Origin: Bacteroidota bacterium
Lineage (GTDB): Bacteria; Bacteroidota; Bacteroidia; Chitinophagales; LD1
Direction: 5' to 3'
NCBI GenBank assembly: GCA_018267355.1
Contig: JAFDYP010000380.1
Location: 1-5,743 of the forward strand
DNA: 5,743 nt
Positions 1 through 5,743 of this stretch are shown in pieces. Below the pieces are notes generated by a model. It ran no database searches. It was given only the letters and a program-made list of their open reading frames with translations, and had not been told where the DNA came from. Numbering within the stretch: position 1 is the stretch's first letter; each line of letters begins with the position of its first letter. Both the position numbers and the translations under genes were made by a program.

Positions 1-74
1 CAAATTTTTGGAAAGTAGTGTCATGTTCCCTTTCGGGTAGGCACTGTTGATCACTCAAAAAACATAAGTTCTGC
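1..74 (+). other. Leader upstream of rpoC, probably end of the rpoB-rpoC spacer
   Basis: All three forward frames are closed by stops (TAG 16-18, TAG 38-40, TGA 48-50), and none of the short translations resembles an RpoB C-terminus. An upstream rpoB, if present as expected from conserved synteny, therefore ends before base 1. The last 20 or so bases before the rpoC ATG are A-rich (six A's at 57-62) with no purine-rich Shine-Dalgarno. I see no convincing promoter. Confidence 0.5.
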
Positions 75-4418
<4,344 letters not shown>

Positions 4419-4467
4419 TATCCATTGCTGGTTGACAGGTGACTGTTGGCAGGCAATACAAATAGAG

Positions 4468-4501
4468 ACTCCCGTCTGATGATTCAGGCGGGAGTTTTTT
4501 T
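4468..4501 (+). terminator. Intrinsic terminator of rpoC
   Basis: A 12-bp stem pairs ACTCCCGTCTGA (4468-4479) with TCAGGCGGGAGT (4484-4495), with one G-U pair (T4475-G4488) and the four-base loop TGAT. Seven T's follow at 4495-4501. It sits about 50 bases after the rpoC stop, so rpoC is the last gene of its operon. In the opposite direction the hairpin is followed only by a mixed TCTCTATTTG stretch, so it should be weaker as a terminator for the convergent hydrolase gene, though it may still serve that role. Confidence 0.93.
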
Positions 4502-5354
4502 ATTGTCTCGTTATGATAAAATCAGCTATAGCTTTTGCATACTCCACCGTAGCCTCCAGCTGAGGGAAGTGACCACTCGTGCGCAGCTCTGTCACTTTAT
4601 AGCCTGGCATTTCTCTCTGCCAGCGTGTGAGGTATTCTTTTGCTGAGAAGAATTTATCGCGCATGCCCCATACGATCTGACCCGGCAGGTGTAGCTTGTG
4701 AAACTTCTGCAGCGTCTCGTGATAAAACTTACCTGAGCGGAGCATCTCCATCATCAGTATGTAGTTAGCGTAGCGGTCTGCCGGTGCCTGATGTACCTGC
4801 AGGAATGTATCCTGATATTTATGATACACATTACGATCAGCAAAGGCATTGGCGGCCATCACCTTTACAGAGAAGCCCTTATCCAGATAGAGCCAGCGGC
4901 CTATCCGGCCATCCATGAGTGAGAGCCCGCGTGCAGCACTGGTACCCCGCAGGTCCCAGCAGAAGGTGTTGGTCAGAGTGACCGAGCTGACGCGCTCGGG
5001 TACCTCTACAGCTGCCCGCAGCCCTATGGACCCGCCCATGTCATGCACTACCAGGTGGATGTCAGAGAGGTCCAGCTCTTTGATCAGGCACACCAGCCTC
5101 TGAGCATGTGCGAGTGGCGTGAGGGGTAGCTTATCATCGCGGTCCGAGAGGCCAAAACCCAGATGGTCCGGTACTATGCAGCGGTAGCCGGGGCTGAGCT
5201 GAGATACGATGGATGCATACAGCATAGACCACTCCGGTATGCCATGTACAAATAGGATGGTTTTACCCTGACCATCATCCAGATAGTGCATCTTGCGGCC
5301 ATGGATGGCCATGTATCTGGAGGCAGCAGGGTGATCGGGTAGTGTAGTGGACAT
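4500..5354 (-). CDS. Alpha/beta-fold hydrolase, haloalkane dehalogenase / epoxide hydrolase type
   Basis: A probably cytoplasmic hydrolase with an Asp nucleophile. Numbering is from the upstream ATG at 5379-5381 (293 residues); subtract 9 for the preferred start. HGIPEWS (46-52) is the oxyanion-hole motif. PDHLGFGLSD (71-80) is the strand and turn typical of haloalkane dehalogenase relatives. VHDMGGSIG (112-120) is the nucleophile elbow with D114. A helical cap follows at about 140-215. D242 in WGMRDKFF is the likely catalytic acid, and H271 in SGHFPQLE is the catalytic base. Families with this triad open C-halogen or epoxide bonds through an ester at the Asp. The Trp that normally follows the nucleophile in haloalkane dehalogenases is Met115 here, so the substrate is open. 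I see no signal peptide or membrane segment. I prefer the ATG at 5352-5354 (284 residues) because a promoter-like pair lies across the upstream ATG and the family fold starts soon after. The longer form ending at 5381 remains possible. The gene is single and convergent with rpoC; its TAA (4502-4500) lies in the rpoC terminator U-tract. Confidence 0.93.
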   Translation of the reverse strand: MSTTLPDHPAASRYMAIHGRKMHYLDDGQGKTILFVHGIPEWSMLYASIVSQLSPGYRCIVPDHLGFGLSDRDDKLPLTPLAHAQRLVCLIKELDLSDIHLVVHDMGGSIGLRAAVEVPERVSSVTLTNTFCWDLRGTSAARGLSLMDGRIGRWLYLDKGFSVKVMAANAFADRNVYHKYQDTFLQVHQAPADRYANYILMMEMLRSGKFYHETLQKFHKLHLPGQIVWGMRDKFFSAKEYLTRWQREMPGYKVTELRTSGHFPQLEATVEYAKAIADFIITRQ

Positions 5355-5370
5355 TGTGGGGAGGTTATGG

Positions 5371-5402
5371 CAAATATTCATGTTTCTACCTGAAAGTCAA
5401 TA
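5371..5402 (-). promoter_or_regulatory. Possible Bacteroidota-type promoter of the hydrolase gene
   Basis: Read on the minus strand, TATTG (5402-5398) is followed after 19 bases by AATATTTG (5378-5371). The Bacteroidota housekeeping promoter is TTTG, about 19-21 bases, then TAnnTTTG. The downstream box differs from that consensus in one base (A for the first T), and the upstream box differs in one base of TTTG. Transcription would then start near 5365, about ten bases before the ATG at 5354 and after the ATG at 5381. The motif is short and degenerate, so this is only a suggestion. Confidence 0.33.
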
Positions 5403-5404
5403 AT

Positions 5405-5425
5405 AATGCCGAGAGGCATTTTTTT
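5405..5425 (+). terminator. Terminator-like hairpin upstream of the hydrolase gene
   Basis: AATGCC (5405-5410) pairs perfectly with GGCATT (5415-5420) around GAGA, a GNRA tetraloop. Seven T's run from 5419 to 5425, two of them in the stem. This has the form of a small intrinsic terminator for forward-strand transcripts. No forward gene lies between the rpoC terminator and this point, so what it would terminate is unclear; antisense transcripts running through the hydrolase gene are one option. On the minus strand the same hairpin is followed by ATTATTATTG, a poor U-tract, and could instead mark the end of a transcript coming from beyond the window, or lie in a leader. Confidence 0.5.
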
Positions 5426-5566
5426 AGTCCGGGTTCGGCAGTGAGAAATTTGCCACCACCATGTGAGCGCACGAGTTTATGCTTGTCGGAAATGAGCAGT
5501 GTAGGCATATATATGATAAAACTATCAAGGTGTAAATTGAGAATACACACTGTAAGTAAACTACAG

Positions 5567-5577
5567 AGGTCTTAAGC
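5567..5577 (+). repeat. Direct repeat AGGTCTTAAGC, copy 1
   Basis: This 11-base sequence recurs exactly at 5710-5720, 143 bases downstream. The bases after it agree loosely as well (TCAGT here, ACACT in the other copy). No mobile element is recognisable between the copies, so the meaning is unknown. Confidence 0.4.
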
Positions 5578-5578
5578 T

Positions 5579-5590
5579 CAGTTTAAACTG
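5579..5590. repeat. 12-bp perfect palindrome CAGTTTAAACTG
   Basis: CAGTTTAAACTG is identical to its own reverse complement. The flanking bases (T on both sides) break the symmetry. It begins two bases after the first AGGTCTTAAGC copy. It could be a binding site for a dimeric regulator, but there is no gene start beside it in the window, and a 12-bp AT-rich palindrome can arise by chance. Confidence 0.4.
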
Positions 5591-5709
5591 TGATAAATGT
5601 TAAAAAGGTGGTGGAATATAATTTTATCAGGACAAGGGGGAACTTTTAAGGTCTCCCTTCGTACATCATACTCCTTGTGTATACCTGGAAATGGGTATAT
5701 GGATGGGAT

Positions 5710-5720
5710 AGGTCTTAAGC
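5710..5720 (+). repeat. Direct repeat AGGTCTTAAGC, copy 2
   Basis: Exact second copy of the 11-base sequence at 5567-5577, close to the right edge of the window. Whether further copies follow cannot be seen. Confidence 0.4.
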
Positions 5721-5743
5721 ACACTGAATGCCTCGATCCAAGG

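Larger units (their letters stand above)
5382..5743. other. Stretch without a supportable gene, upstream of the hydrolase
   Basis: This 362-base stretch looks more AT-rich than the genes and holds no frame with recognisable protein similarity. It contains the 5405-5425 hairpin, the putative hydrolase promoter, the palindrome at 5579-5590 and two copies of AGGTCTTAAGC. Short open frames exist: a 40-codon minus frame (5508-5386, ATG to TAG); a forward frame from ATG 5597 that stays open for 49 codons to the window edge; and a minus frame open for about 55 codons from the edge to a TGA near 5587. The last two overlap on opposite strands, so at most one is likely to be real. No tRNA, rRNA or CRISPR structure is seen. 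Confidence 0.6.

Noticed and set aside
28..37. CCC-TTTC-GGG mini hairpin before rpoC
   Set aside because: Only three base pairs and no T-run; too weak to call a terminator or regulatory element.
4446..4646. 66-codon forward frame starting after rpoC
   Set aside because: It runs through the terminator hairpin and into the antisense of the hydrolase C-terminus; no family likeness.
4915..5103. 62-codon forward frame
   Set aside because: Antisense shadow of the well-supported hydrolase, low-complexity Ser/Arg/Thr translation.
5428..5441. GGGTTCGG sequence resembling a tRNA T-loop
   Set aside because: No matching T-stem partner, acceptor stem or anticodon arm could be found around it.
5354..5575. 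73-codon forward frame over the hydrolase upstream region
   Set aside because: It crosses the terminator-like hairpin and its T-run, begins at the hydrolase start on the other strand and has no recognisable motif.

Overview
The window looks like a housekeeping locus from a member of the Bacteroidota. The main evidence is the large RpoC sequence, which matches that phylum's RNA polymerase beta' by recall. Supporting signs are the lack of a clear Shine-Dalgarno sequence before either gene and a possible Bacteroidota-style promoter (TTTG-like / TAnnTTTG-like) before the second gene. A Chitinophagales-type organism is my best guess, but that rank is inference only.

Layout: bases 1-74 are a short non-coding leader in front of rpoC, presumably the end of the rpoB-rpoC spacer, since no recognisable RpoB C-terminus is in the window. 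Bases 75-4418 (+) hold a complete, intact rpoC of 1447 codons with all catalytic and zinc-binding motifs. A strong intrinsic terminator at 4468-4501 ends the rpoC transcript. Convergent to it, on the minus strand, is a complete alpha/beta hydrolase of the haloalkane dehalogenase / epoxide hydrolase type (4500-5354 or 4500-5381). Its stop codon lies in the U-tract of the rpoC terminator. Bases 5382-5743 hold no gene I can support. They contain a terminator-like hairpin (5405-5425), a likely promoter for the hydrolase, a 12-bp palindrome, an 11-bp direct repeat and a few short open frames of doubtful reality.

The two genes are not expected to work together. rpoC is the distal part of an essential transcription operon, and the hydrolase appears to be a separately transcribed metabolic gene. 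I see no sign of a new multi-gene system. The points most worth a second look are the hydrolase active site (an Asp nucleophile followed by Met instead of the Trp typical of haloalkane dehalogenases), its start site, and the structured non-coding stretch upstream of it.
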